From NCBI RefSeq assembly GCF_014653575.1, contig NZ_BNAQ01000006.1, forward strand, positions 186,001 to 250,000: a stretch of DNA of 64,000 nucleotides, in the 5' to 3' direction. Below the pieces are notes generated by a model. It was given only the letters and a program-made list of their open reading frames with translations, searched no databases and was not told the DNA's origin. The DNA is from Sphingomonas glacialis. Its GTDB lineage: Bacteria; Pseudomonadota; Alphaproteobacteria; Sphingomonadales; Sphingomonadaceae. Of the stretch, positions 53,798 to 62,189 are shown in pieces. Position 1 is the stretch's first letter. The number at the start of each line of letters is the position of its first letter. The position numbers and the translations under genes were made by a program.

Positions 53798-54753
53798 TCG
53801 CAGTGCGCGAGACCGATCTGGCGGGGCTGCTTGACCGCGTGAGAAGCGGCGACTCGCTGGCTATCGCGCGCGCGATCACCGCGATCGAGAACGCCACGCC
53901 GCTGGGCGCTGATCTGCGCCTTGCCGTGCGCGGTGCGAGCGGACTGTGCCAGACGCTCGGCGTGACCGGACCGCCCGGCGCGGGCAAGTCTTCGCTGGTG
54001 AGCGCATTGATCAGCATCCTGCTTGAGCAGTATCCGCGGATCGGCGTGCTGACGGTGGACCCGTCCAGCCCGGTCAGTGGTGGCGCGGTACTTGGCGACC
54101 GCGTGCGGATGGCCGCGCACAGCCGCGACCCGAACGTCTTCATCCGCTCGCTCGCGGCGCGCGGGCATCTCGGCGGCGTGACACGGACGACGCGAGGGGT
54201 GATCGACATACTTGCGGCGGCCGGTTTCGACCTCGTCATCGTCGAGACGGTCGGCACCGGCCAGTCGGAGGTCGCGGTCGCGGGGATCACCGACGTCAAG
54301 CTGGTCGTCTGTCCGCCAGGACTCGGCGACGACATGCAGGCGATCAAGGCCGGCGTCTTGGAGATCGCCGACCTGCTCGTCGTGAACAAGGCCGACCTGC
54401 CCGATGCAGGCCGAACCGCGGGCTATTTGAAGGCGATGCTGTACCACCGCGGCCATGATGAGACGCGCGCCGTTCTGCTCGCGTCGGCGACGACCGGGGA
54501 CGGATTGAAAGAGCTTGCGGAGGCGGTCGACGCCCGCTTTGCGGCGCTAGGCGCGGCGAACCCCGGCGAGGCGCATCTAATCGTCACGCGTGACGTTCTG
54601 GCCGACGATGCCGCCGACCTGATCCGCGCGTTCATCCGCCATGCCGATATCGACAGGCTTTGCGGCACCGTCGGTCGCGGCGAGCTGACGCACCGCGAAG
54701 GTGCCATCGCCGCGGTGAACCTCTTCGTGGATAGTCAAGGATCGAAGGAATGA
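53794..54753 (+). CDS. meaB: MeaB/ArgK-type G-protein chaperone of the mutase
   Basis: 319 residues; TTG start at 53794 in a TTGA overlap. G3E GTPase motifs: P-loop GVTGPPGAGKSSLVSALI, VLTVDPSSPVSGGAVLGDRVRM, switch region VETVGTGQSEVAVAG, and the guanine motif NKAD. MeaB proteins load and protect the adenosylcobalamin of acyl-CoA mutases using GTP. Being in the same operon, it is most likely dedicated to the divergent mutase upstream. Confidence 0.93.
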   Translation: MIAVRETDLAGLLDRVRSGDSLAIARAITAIENATPLGADLRLAVRGASGLCQTLGVTGPPGAGKSSLVSALISILLEQYPRIGVLTVDPSSPVSGGAVLGDRVRMAAHSRDPNVFIRSLAARGHLGGVTRTTRGVIDILAAAGFDLVIVETVGTGQSEVAVAGITDVKLVVCPPGLGDDMQAIKAGVLEIADLLVVNKADLPDAGRTAGYLKAMLYHRGHDETRAVLLASATTGDGLKELAEAVDARFAALGAANPGEAHLIVTRDVLADDAADLIRAFIRHADIDRLCGTVGRGELTHREGAIAAVNLFVDSQGSKE

Positions 54754-55526
54754 GCGCAGACCTGTTTTCGCTGAGCGGCAAGATCGCGCTCGTCACGGGG
54801 GCGTCGAGCGGGATCGGCCGCGGCCTCTCAAAGGGGCTTGCGGGGGCAGGGGCGCGTATCGTCGCGGTAGCGCGCCGCGCCGACCGACTCGCCGACCTGG
54901 TCCGCGAGATCACCGAGGCGGGCGGCGAAGCGATCGCCGCGAGCGCCGACGTCACCGACGCCGCTAGCATCGAGCGCGCCTATGACGAAGCCGAACGCGC
55001 CTTCGGGGTGGTCGATGTCATCGTCAGCAACGCGGGCATCAGTTCTGCGGGCAATTTCCTGAAAGTCGACGCCGAAAATCGCGACGCGGTCTTCGACACC
55101 AACGTCCGCGGGGTCTGGAACGTCGGCCAAACCGGCGCGCGCAGGCTAGTCGCGGCGAAGAAGCCGGGCGCGATCATCAACGTAGCGTCCGTGCTGGGAT
55201 TGGGCGCGCAGCCCGGCCTCGCGAGTTACTGTGCGTCGAAAGGCGCGGTGATCCAGCTAACCCGGTCGATGGCGATCGATCTCACACGCTACGGTATCCG
55301 CGTCAATGCGCTCGCGCCCGGGTGGTTTAGGACCGAACTCAATACCGATTATTTCGACAGCGACGCTGGCCGTGATTACCTTGCGCGCATGCCGGCGCGA
55401 CGGTTGGGAACGATTGAGGAACTCGTCGGTCCGGCGATCATGCTTGCGAGCGAAGCAGGATCGTTCATCAACGGATCGGTGCTTGTCGTGGACGGCGCAC
55501 TCAATGCTGTAGTACTGTGGGAATAG
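54750..55526 (+). CDS. Classical short-chain dehydrogenase/reductase
   Basis: 258 residues, ATGA overlap with meaB. Cofactor motif TGASSGIGRG, NNAG equivalent SNAGISSAG, active-site Ser in NVASVLGLG, Tyr-Lys in YCASKGAV, and substrate-loop APGWFRTELN. This is the SDR family of 3-hydroxyacyl-CoA or alcohol dehydrogenases; Arg residues after the first strand (AVARRADR) suggest NADP(H). Last gene of the plus-strand operon, so it probably oxidises or reduces a hydroxy intermediate of the pathway. Confidence 0.92.
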   Translation: MSADLFSLSGKIALVTGASSGIGRGLSKGLAGAGARIVAVARRADRLADLVREITEAGGEAIAASADVTDAASIERAYDEAERAFGVVDVIVSNAGISSAGNFLKVDAENRDAVFDTNVRGVWNVGQTGARRLVAAKKPGAIINVASVLGLGAQPGLASYCASKGAVIQLTRSMAIDLTRYGIRVNALAPGWFRTELNTDYFDSDAGRDYLARMPARRLGTIEELVGPAIMLASEAGSFINGSVLVVDGALNAVVLWE

Positions 55527-55669
55527 TAGTTATTTCACAATTTAATTTAACAATACTATGTATTGCAGCATTCGCCATTCGATCACTACATAATTCGTTG
55601 ATCCTAAATCAGATCATCAATGTTTTCTTGCCATCCGTTTGACTGCACCTAAAGATTGGAAACGCAACA

Positions 55670-56401
55670 ATGCAGATGCAGAGTATCATCGGCAAGGTAG
55701 CTGTTATCACTGGCGCTTCTAGTGGCATAGGAGAAGCTACCGCCAGACTACTAGCTGCTGAAGGCGTTCATCTCGTGCTGGTGGCACGACGCGCGGATCT
55801 GATTGATAAGTTAGCGGTGGAACTGGGCGAGAACACGTTGTCATTCGCGGCCGATGTCGGCGATGCGGCTCAGGTTACGAGCGTTTTTGAACAGGTGGGC
55901 GCACGCTTTGGTGGGATCGACCTGCTATTCAATAACGCTGGCGTTGGTATCAGTGATCGGTTCGAAAAAAGCGACCCGAGTGACTGGAAGCGGATGATTG
56001 ATGTGAACTTGTACGGGGTCCTAAACTGCACCCAGGCCGCAATACCTCTGTTACGTGGACGCCCTGGGGCGATGATATCCTCTGTATCTAGTGTTGGTGG
56101 CCGGTATGGAACGGAATCGTGGTCCGTTTATAGCGCCACCAAATTTGCTGTAGTCGGGTTCCACGATGCTCTCAGAAAGGAATTGGGCCAGGATGGCATT
56201 CGCGTTTCTGTCATTGAGCCGGGGTCGGTATGGACCGAGTTTGGCGCGAACGTTGCGGATGCGATGACGGAACGGCGGAAAAGCCTTGATGCGTTGCGGG
56301 CGGAGGATGTCGCGCAGGCACTGGTCTACGCATTTGCCCAGCCACCCCGGGTCCTAATCGAAGAAATTTTGATTCGCCCGGTTAAGCAGGTGATTCCTTA
56401 A
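55670..56401 (+). CDS. Short-chain dehydrogenase/reductase, second copy
   Basis: 243 residues starting at 55670 (MQMQSIIGKVAVITGA). Motifs: TGASSGIGEATA, FNNAGVGISDRF, SSVSSVGGRYGTES and YSATKFAVVGFHD (Tyr-Lys), with a C-terminal IEEILIRPVKQVIP typical of the YdfG/SDR-1 type. It is separated from the previous operon by 143 AT-rich bases, so it probably has its own promoter. Its codon use is less GC-biased than that of the operon upstream. Substrate unknown; not the same subgroup as the 54750 gene. Confidence 0.88.
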   Translation: MQMQSIIGKVAVITGASSGIGEATARLLAAEGVHLVLVARRADLIDKLAVELGENTLSFAADVGDAAQVTSVFEQVGARFGGIDLLFNNAGVGISDRFEKSDPSDWKRMIDVNLYGVLNCTQAAIPLLRGRPGAMISSVSSVGGRYGTESWSVYSATKFAVVGFHDALRKELGQDGIRVSVIEPGSVWTEFGANVADAMTERRKSLDALRAEDVAQALVYAFAQPPRVLIEEILIRPVKQVIP

Positions 56402-56472
56402 GATCCCATGGCCGATAGTGAAAGTGACCTGCTCCCCAGAAATCATGCCATTGGTAAGTTAGCTCGTCAGAT

Positions 56473-56658
56473 TGTGGATAGGCGTCGAAACTGGCCCCCC
56501 CGTTGAAATGCGGCTAAGTCGTTGTAGCGGAGGACAGAATAAATATTCTCGTGGGGTCCCGATCGGCGCCGATCGCCCCCCCTTAAACTTCGTAATATCT
56601 AGCCTTTCCAGTGGCTTTCCTGTCAAATAATGCGATCGCGTTTCGACGCCTATCCACA
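56473..56658. repeat. Miniature IS21-like element with 19-bp inverted repeats
   Basis: TGTGGATAGGCGTCGAAAC (56473-56491) is perfectly repeated in inverse orientation at 56640-56658, giving TG...CA ends around a 186-bp non-coding stretch. Inside the left end, ACTGGCCCCCC resembles the sub-terminal boxes of IS21-family ends. No clear direct repeat flanks it. It lies in the 466-base gap between the SDR and DUF2171 genes; the rest of that gap shows no gene. Confidence 0.6.
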
Positions 56659-56867
56659 CCCATCGACATCGTGAAGCCATTTTTGACATTGCCGGAGACT
56701 GCAGCGGACGCAAAGTCCAACGGTGAGGCTCGTGACAAGGCGCCACCGGCCGCCGTTACCCGACGCGCGCCGCGGCATACCGAGCCCCGTCCGATCGCGC
56801 CTGATACTATCAGGTGTCGCCGACGAAAGAATTTCGTCAGAAATATCAGCCGACTGGCGATCTTCAG

Positions 56868-57218
56868 ATGGAAATCGCGATGTTTACAGCACAAGAAATC
56901 AAGCACGGCATGACGGTACGCGATACCCACGGTCTTCATGTCGGTACTGTGGATCAAGTAAAAGACTATGTCGTCGAGTTGACTCGCGAAGGGTTTGCCG
57001 ACGGCCTCCACCATTTCGTGCCGCTTGCCGCCGTGACGAACATTGACGGCAACACGATGCTCGTTGATCCCGGCCATGCCACGACGATCGAAGCGGTGGA
57101 AGGTGCGGTCGCGTATGCGCGCGGGCACACTTCGATGGCTGATAGAGGCACCGTCGTCTTCGGGATCCCCGGGGATGATAGTGGGATGGGCGGCTGGGGG
57201 CGCCCGTTGACGCAGTGA
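56868..57218 (+). CDS. DUF2171 family protein
   Basis: 116 residues from the ATG at 56868, or 112 from the ATG at 56880 (MFTAQEIKHGM). The pattern EIKHGMTVRDTHGLHVGTVDQVKDYVVELTR is the PRC-barrel-like DUF2171 fold, ending in a Gly-rich acidic tail (GIPGDDSGMGGWGRPL). Members are small soluble proteins often found among stress genes in sphingomonads and relatives, with no known activity. Confidence 0.82.
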   Translation: MEIAMFTAQEIKHGMTVRDTHGLHVGTVDQVKDYVVELTREGFADGLHHFVPLAAVTNIDGNTMLVDPGHATTIEAVEGAVAYARGHTSMADRGTVVFGIPGDDSGMGGWGRPLTQ

Positions 57219-57394
57219 CTATGCTGGCTGGATGTAGTTCGACGCCAAAACGGCAAAACGGCAAAACCATGAGATCGAGCAAGGCATCTACGATCTCGCG
57301 TAGATCATCGGCTGACGAAGCCGGAAGCGACACAGCTCAACACGTTCCCAAGACAAGATATTTGCTCAAGCTTTCAACAGCTCCACCAATACTT

Positions 57395-57414
57395 CTTATA
57401 AGTTCGCTTATAAG
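57395..57414. promoter_or_regulatory. Paired CTTATAAG palindromes upstream of the lasso peptide gene
   Basis: CTTATAAG occurs at 57395-57402 and again at 57407-57414, 12 bp apart (about one helical turn), 62 bp before the precursor ATG. Two in-phase palindromes suggest a dimeric regulator bound on one DNA face, or a -10-like region. The factor is unknown. Confidence 0.45.
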
Positions 57415-57438
57415 TATGAGCAAAAGTACGACTCGGCA

Positions 57439-57458
57439 TGTCGCAAATCGGTGCGACA
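57439..57458 (+). promoter_or_regulatory. Stem-loop in the lasso precursor 5' region
   Basis: TGTCGCA (57439-57445) pairs with TGCGACA (57452-57458) around AATCGG, 17 bp before the precursor ATG. It could be an operator half-site pair or a leader RNA hairpin. Confidence 0.35.
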
Positions 57459-57475
57459 GAAGAGAGAGACGTACT

Positions 57476-57616
57476 ATGAGCAAAGACACCTCCAAGGCAT
57501 GCGCCCCCGTCATCGTGCTCGGGAAGGCCAAGGCTGCCACGCGCGGCAGTATCGTCGGCGCGATTCCCGACGCCGAGAATCTGGTGCGCCCAGCGTTCGG
57601 TATCAGTGCAGACTGA
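57476..57616 (+). CDS. Lasso peptide precursor
   Basis: 46 residues. Leader about 1-23 (MSKDTSKACAPVIVLGKAKA then ATR) and core 24-46. The leader has the VLGKA-x4-TRG arrangement of astexin/caulosegnin-type precursors, with the conserved Thr at position -2 before cleavage. The core starts GSIVGAIPD: Gly1 and Asp9 predict a 9-residue macrolactam ring. The 14-residue tail runs AENLVRPAFGISAD, with Arg15 and Phe18 as possible plugs. The ATG at 57476 has AGAGAGAC upstream; the longer open frame upstream is not precursor-like. The next two genes are the B and C maturation enzymes, and a stem-loop follows the stop. Confidence 0.92.
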   Translation: MSKDTSKACAPVIVLGKAKAATRGSIVGAIPDAENLVRPAFGISAD

Positions 57617-57625
57617 ACCTATCGG

Positions 57626-57653
57626 GGAGGTGCGGATTCAGACCCGCACCTCC
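57626..57653 (+). terminator. Attenuating stem-loop between lasso precursor and maturation genes
   Basis: GGAGGTGCGG (57626-57635) pairs perfectly with CCGCACCTCC (57644-57653) around an 8-base loop, 10 bp after the precursor stop; TTGTTGG follows. A partial terminator here would give more precursor than enzyme mRNA, as is common in lasso operons. Confidence 0.7.
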
Positions 57654-57674
57654 TTGTTGGGAGGGACAAACCGC

Positions 57675-58319
57675 ATGCTTTGCTTCCAATCGACGAATAT
57701 GGCGGCGTGCGTCGTCTACAATCACGTCGTCTTTCTCGATCTTCCGCACGACCGATATTTCTGCCTCGAGCCTCGCCTAGAGCCTGCGGCGTTGGCAATC
57801 CTCCGCCGAACAGCCGAATTGGACACATCGTCATCGGAATTCGCTGCTACCCAGGTGCTACGCTCAGAACATTTCCTACCAGTGACAGTCGAAGCGATCA
57901 CCGCATCAGCTATCGACTCCGCCCTTCCTCAACCCCCTGCGCGGTCGGTAGCCGAAGCGCTGTTCAGCAATGCTCGAGCTTTGATCGAGCTGAAATTCTG
58001 CTCGCTGAGCAAATCTATCGAGCGTGTTCGCCAGGGCGCAGGCACACACGGACCGGTCGAAGGCCGTAAGAACGAACCCCTTCCCGCGATCCTGGCCGCT
58101 CATCTCGCAGCACACCGACTCCTCTCTGCGCATGACCGATGCCTTCCGCTGTCGATCGGTTTGGCCAAACGATTGCGGCATGAGCGGCACGCCGTCGATC
58201 TGGTCATCGGCGTAAGAATGGACCCCTTTGCGGCGCATGCATGGGTCCAGCAGGGCAACGTGGTGCTGAACGACGATCTTGACCATGTTCGCGCCTTTCA
58301 ACCCATCCTGGTTGCGTGA
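57675..58319 (+). CDS. Lasso peptide biosynthesis B protein (fused RRE and leader protease)
   Basis: 214 residues from the ATG at 57675, chosen for its GGGAGGG site; an in-frame GTG at 57606 would overlap the precursor. The N-terminal 80 residues (MLCFQSTNMAACVVYNHVVF, DRYFCLEP) form the PqqD-like leader-recognition element. The C-terminal part is the transglutaminase-like cysteine protease: Cys156 in HDRCLPLSIGLAKRL, His in DPFAAHAWVQ and Asp in VLNDDLDHV. It removes the leader after the Thr-Arg pair and presents the core to the cyclase. Its stop overlaps the C gene start (TGATG). Confidence 0.9.
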   Translation: MLCFQSTNMAACVVYNHVVFLDLPHDRYFCLEPRLEPAALAILRRTAELDTSSSEFAATQVLRSEHFLPVTVEAITASAIDSALPQPPARSVAEALFSNARALIELKFCSLSKSIERVRQGAGTHGPVEGRKNEPLPAILAAHLAAHRLLSAHDRCLPLSIGLAKRLRHERHAVDLVIGVRMDPFAAHAWVQQGNVVLNDDLDHVRAFQPILVA

Positions 58320-60070
58320 TGGCGACGCGCTTCCTGGCCGTGATACCTCACGCCGGTCGTGCATCAACCACTTTTGCCCAGGGCCTGAGGAAGAAGACCG
58401 GCTTTGCGGTTGCGGTCGATGAGGACGCCCTGACCCTGCTTGTCGAGCATATCGATGGCGTCGTCACGACGGATCAAGACGGTTGCGCGGTCGTCGGCTG
58501 GTTGTTCGGACGCGAAGATTACCGCGTCCGCACCGTGGTCGACAGCCTCACGAGCCAAGCCATGGCAAACGCCGATTTTAAGCGTCTGCTGAACCACTAC
58601 TGGGGCGGATATATCGCCTTCGCAAAAAGGGCGGGAGATCGGGCGATATCGGTCCTGCGCGACCCAAGCGGCGGACTTCCCTGCTATTATCAGCGGACAC
58701 CGCATGCGACATTTTTGTTCTCCGACATGGCGACGTGGCGTGCCGCGGAGATTGGCCACACCGAGATCGACTGGACCGGGGTCGCTTGGCGGCTGGCGGC
58801 AGCAAACCTGCCGACGTCACGCACCGCCCTCGACCAGATTGACGAACTCGGCGCGGGCTTCAATCTGCTCGCGTCGGATTATGACGCTATTCCCCAGATA
58901 GCTTGGACACCATGGGAGCACGTGGATCCGCCGTCCGGACCTGCCAGCTCGGATCTGGCCGGAGCGCTCCGTGAAACCGTCCTACGCAGCGTCGCAGCCT
59001 GGGCAGTCCCCTTTCGCAACGTCCTGCTTAACCTTTCCGGCGGCCTTGATTCCTCGATCATCGCCGCGGGACTCGCCGAGCGCTCGAATCGCGCCGCCGC
59101 CCTTACTATGGCGACGCGAAGTCCATCGGGCGATGAGCGGCGTTATGCACGCAGTGTCGCCCACGCTACCGACCTCAAACTGATCGAAAGCTTTTATGAG
59201 GCGGACGACGTCGATATTGCTCTCCCTTCCCTGCCCGATCTTCCGCGCCCGACCGGTCGCATCATCGGCCAAGCCTTCGAGGCGGCCCGGCGCCGGACCG
59301 CGGCGTTGCGCGGTGCGGACGCCTTCTTCACCGGCTTGGGTGGCGACAATGTCTTCTGCTTCCTTCAGTCGCCGACCCCGCTCGCCGATCAGCTCAAGGC
59401 GCAAGGCCTGACACCCGCGCTTCGCGAAACCCTCGACAGCGTCTGCATGCAAACCGGCTGCAGTATCACGACCGCGCTCTGGTGGGCGGTACAGCGCGCC
59501 TGGATGCGCCCGCCACGCTATCGCTGGCAACGTCATGCGCTATTTCTGGATCCGGCCTGCCTGCCGCGGGCAAGCGACCTCACCCATCCTTGGCTCACAG
59601 CGCCCACAGGGGCCCTGCCCGGCAAGGCAGCGCATATTGCGATGCTGATGCGGGTCCAGGCCGAGCGAGATTGTTTTGCCCGCGGCAGCGCCATTCCGAT
59701 CATCGCGCCGCTCCTTTCGCAACCGATCATGGAATTGTGCCTGTCGATTCCAACCTGGCTCTGGTCCGCCGGCGGACGCGATCGTGCCGTCGCCCGCGAC
59801 GCCTTTGCAGGTCTTTTGCCCGCGATGGTCGTTGACCGTCGCTCAAAAGCGGGACCGGAGGCCTTTTGTTACGAGATCATCGCCCGCGATCGGGATCGGT
59901 TGCGCGCGCATCTCCTCGACGGGGAGCTTGCCGCCAACGGAATCCTCGATCGATCAGCGATCGAGAACGTCTTGCGCGAGCCCGCGCCACCTTCCGGTGA
60001 TCACTTCCTGCGACTGCTCGAACTTGCGGATGCCGAAGCCTGGGTTCGGCACTGGTCACGTGCGTCCTGA
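58319..60070 (+). CDS. Lasso peptide cyclase (asparagine synthetase-like C protein)
   Basis: 583 residues. N-terminal glutaminase-like fold without the amidotransferase Cys (starts MATRFLAVIPHAGR), with RDPSGGLPCYY near residue 118. The C-terminal ATP-pyrophosphatase domain has PP-loop NLSGGLDSSIIAAGL near residue 240 and FFTGLGGDNVFCF near 340, the asparagine synthetase/lasso C pattern. It adenylates Asp9 of the core and closes the isopeptide bond with Gly1. The 3' end overlaps the isopeptidase gene on the other strand by 194 bp. Confidence 0.93.
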   Translation: MATRFLAVIPHAGRASTTFAQGLRKKTGFAVAVDEDALTLLVEHIDGVVTTDQDGCAVVGWLFGREDYRVRTVVDSLTSQAMANADFKRLLNHYWGGYIAFAKRAGDRAISVLRDPSGGLPCYYQRTPHATFLFSDMATWRAAEIGHTEIDWTGVAWRLAAANLPTSRTALDQIDELGAGFNLLASDYDAIPQIAWTPWEHVDPPSGPASSDLAGALRETVLRSVAAWAVPFRNVLLNLSGGLDSSIIAAGLAERSNRAAALTMATRSPSGDERRYARSVAHATDLKLIESFYEADDVDIALPSLPDLPRPTGRIIGQAFEAARRRTAALRGADAFFTGLGGDNVFCFLQSPTPLADQLKAQGLTPALRETLDSVCMQTGCSITTALWWAVQRAWMRPPRYRWQRHALFLDPACLPRASDLTHPWLTAPTGALPGKAAHIAMLMRVQAERDCFARGSAIPIIAPLLSQPIMELCLSIPTWLWSAGGRDRAVARDAFAGLLPAMVVDRRSKAGPEAFCYEIIARDRDRLRAHLLDGELAANGILDRSAIENVLREPAPPSGDHFLRLLELADAEAWVRHWSRAS

Positions 60071-62189
60071 TTGTGAGCCTTGTCGGCGACATGCCACGCT
60101 GCGCCTTCCACGCCGACCACCGCTGATATTGCTCCGTATCAATTGGGTTTGGATCCTCCCGATCACGCAACCAGAAATCGAACCACTGAAGACCGCGCTG
60201 ATAAGTCGCAAGCCGGTGAGCGGGTTGCCACTTGAGATGATATTCGTCCGGATAGACATAGAGATCGACCGGCTTGCGCGCCTCGCGCAGCGCCGTCACC
60301 GCGTAGAGCCCCGCCAGATATTCGTGATCGGACGCCTGGATCAGCAGCGGCGTGTCGAGATGCCCCGCGGAGGCCGAGACGAAATAGCCCTTGGCAAAGC
60401 CAGGCGCCGGACTGCGGAGCGAAGGATACCCTGCGGAGCGATAGAGGTCGGCCATCGCCGTAGTGGGCCAGACCATCGCGTCGCGATCGAGACAGCAGGA
60501 CGAGGCAGCCGCAGCCGCGAACACGTGACTGTGCAGCAGCGCGAACTGCACTGTCACCGCCCCGTCGCTCAGCCCAGTCAGGCCGACCCGGCGCGGATCG
60601 ACGACGCCGCGATCGACCAACAGTTGAACACCGCGCTCGAGCGACGACAGCACGCTCCAGCGGTCGGCGAAATCGCGCATATCGGCGCGGAAGAATGTCT
60701 TGATATCCTGCGTGCCGGTCAGCTCGCCATAGTCCTTGGGCCGCTGAAAACTGAGCACGGCATAACCGCGCGCTGCGAAGAGCTGAATCGGATAGTCGTG
60801 GCCCGTACCGCCGCGCAGGAAACCGCGGGTCGAATATTGCACAACGATCAGCGGCAGACGGGTGCCGCGACGATAGTCGGGTGGCAGGACCAGATCCCCA
60901 AGTGTCTCGAAGCCAAGCCTGTTGCGCCAGTGAAGACGCTCGACTGCCCCTAGCCGCAACCGAGCGAATTCCGGGTTGGGGTCGAAAAGCATCGTCCGCT
61001 GGCCCGTCATCGCGTCGATCCGCTCGATATGCCGCGGCGTTGTCGATCCCTCGATCGCGCAGGCAAGCGCGTTACCAGCAATTTCACATCCGACCAGGGC
61101 ATCATCGGTGAGCATCAGCTGCCGCGGCGGCTGTCCCGGCTCCCAACGATACACTCCAGTCTGTGCCAACGCCCAGCCTTCACGACGCGCATAGAGCAAC
61201 GCGCCGCCGCTCTGCGTCCACCACACATTGGTCAGCCTCCCGGTGCACAGGATGGACGCACACCGCACCGTTTGCCCGGCGGAATTCCTGACCCAGAGAT
61301 GCTTGGCGACGGGCAGCGAGGATCGCGGTGCTGTCCACGCCATCTGGCCATCGCTGCTTTGCGCTGTCAGTTCGGCACCCGGAGGATCTTCACCCTGCCG
61401 ATCCGGAGTGATCAGCTGCCGTTCCGCAGCGGTCGCGCCGCGCACGCGACCGGTCGCTAGATCGGCAACGTCGATCGCGAGCGGCCCCTGATCGAGCGCG
61501 AGCGGAAGCGGACTAGCGCTCGGATAGAAACGTTCGTCATAATGGAACCCCGAAAGCGCTTCTTTGGCCAGACTTGCTCGCGCTTGGGCGATGCCGGGGT
61601 GCGTCGCATATACGAAAGCGCGGCCATCGGCGGACCAAGCGAAATCCGTCACATCCGAGATGGCGTGCGTCACCGGCTCAGCACGCGAGCCGTCGGCCTT
61701 CGCGCGCCAGAGCTGGGTCACACCATCGTCGCGCCGAAGATACGCGATCCACACTCCGTCCGGCGACCACTCCGGCCTGATCGCAGCCGGATACCCGCTC
61801 GACAGGGACGCAGTCCGCCGCCCTGCCATCGGCAGCCGATCAAGCATGAACGAGCCGCCTTGGTCGACCATCGTCAGACCCCCTGCCGCATTCACACGGA
61901 CCACGAACATGCCGAGGCAATAGGCATTGGCGGCGGGGACCGCGCGGCGCAGCTGGAAGGCGATCAAATTGCCATCGGGCGACACCGCGATCGGGCTTTC
62001 CGCCTCTTCGGGCGCCGCCTGCCCGATATCACGCAGCGCAACGAGATCGCTTGCAATAATGTCGCGTTTCGTATGTTCCAAGAATGCCGGTGGCACCAGG
62101 TCGCGGCAATCCGGCGCCACCGCGCTAGCGGAAGCGCTCCAGATCAACGCGACAAGTGCCGCCACCGAGCCGAGCAAGCGGCGTGTCAC
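59877..62189 (-). CDS. Lasso peptide isopeptidase (S9-like, Atxe2 family)
   Basis: 770 residues with GTG start (GTGA overlap with the receptor gene). Signal peptide MTRRLLGSVAALVALIWSAS-ASA. Beta-propeller at about 60-410 (SPDGVWIAYL, SADGRAFVYA blades). The alpha/beta-hydrolase at about 420-690 has Ser541 in GLTGLSDGAVTV, Asp621 in QASDHEYL and His651 in YPDEYHLKW, spaced as in Atxe2. It cleaves the ring isopeptide bond of the imported lasso peptide in the periplasm. Residues after about 700 (Arg-rich, RARARRSRSLIDRG) are antisense to the cyclase gene and look like a readthrough tail absent from relatives. Confidence 0.92.
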   Translation of the reverse strand: MTRRLLGSVAALVALIWSASASAVAPDCRDLVPPAFLEHTKRDIIASDLVALRDIGQAAPEEAESPIAVSPDGNLIAFQLRRAVPAANAYCLGMFVVRVNAAGGLTMVDQGGSFMLDRLPMAGRRTASLSSGYPAAIRPEWSPDGVWIAYLRRDDGVTQLWRAKADGSRAEPVTHAISDVTDFAWSADGRAFVYATHPGIAQARASLAKEALSGFHYDERFYPSASPLPLALDQGPLAIDVADLATGRVRGATAAERQLITPDRQGEDPPGAELTAQSSDGQMAWTAPRSSLPVAKHLWVRNSAGQTVRCASILCTGRLTNVWWTQSGGALLYARREGWALAQTGVYRWEPGQPPRQLMLTDDALVGCEIAGNALACAIEGSTTPRHIERIDAMTGQRTMLFDPNPEFARLRLGAVERLHWRNRLGFETLGDLVLPPDYRRGTRLPLIVVQYSTRGFLRGGTGHDYPIQLFAARGYAVLSFQRPKDYGELTGTQDIKTFFRADMRDFADRWSVLSSLERGVQLLVDRGVVDPRRVGLTGLSDGAVTVQFALLHSHVFAAAAASSCCLDRDAMVWPTTAMADLYRSAGYPSLRSPAPGFAKGYFVSASAGHLDTPLLIQASDHEYLAGLYAVTALREARKPVDLYVYPDEYHLKWQPAHRLATYQRGLQWFDFWLRDREDPNPIDTEQYQRWSAWKAQRGMSPTRLTIRTHVTSAEPRLRHPQVRAVAGSDHRKVARARARRSRSLIDRGFRWRQAPRRGDARATDPDRGR

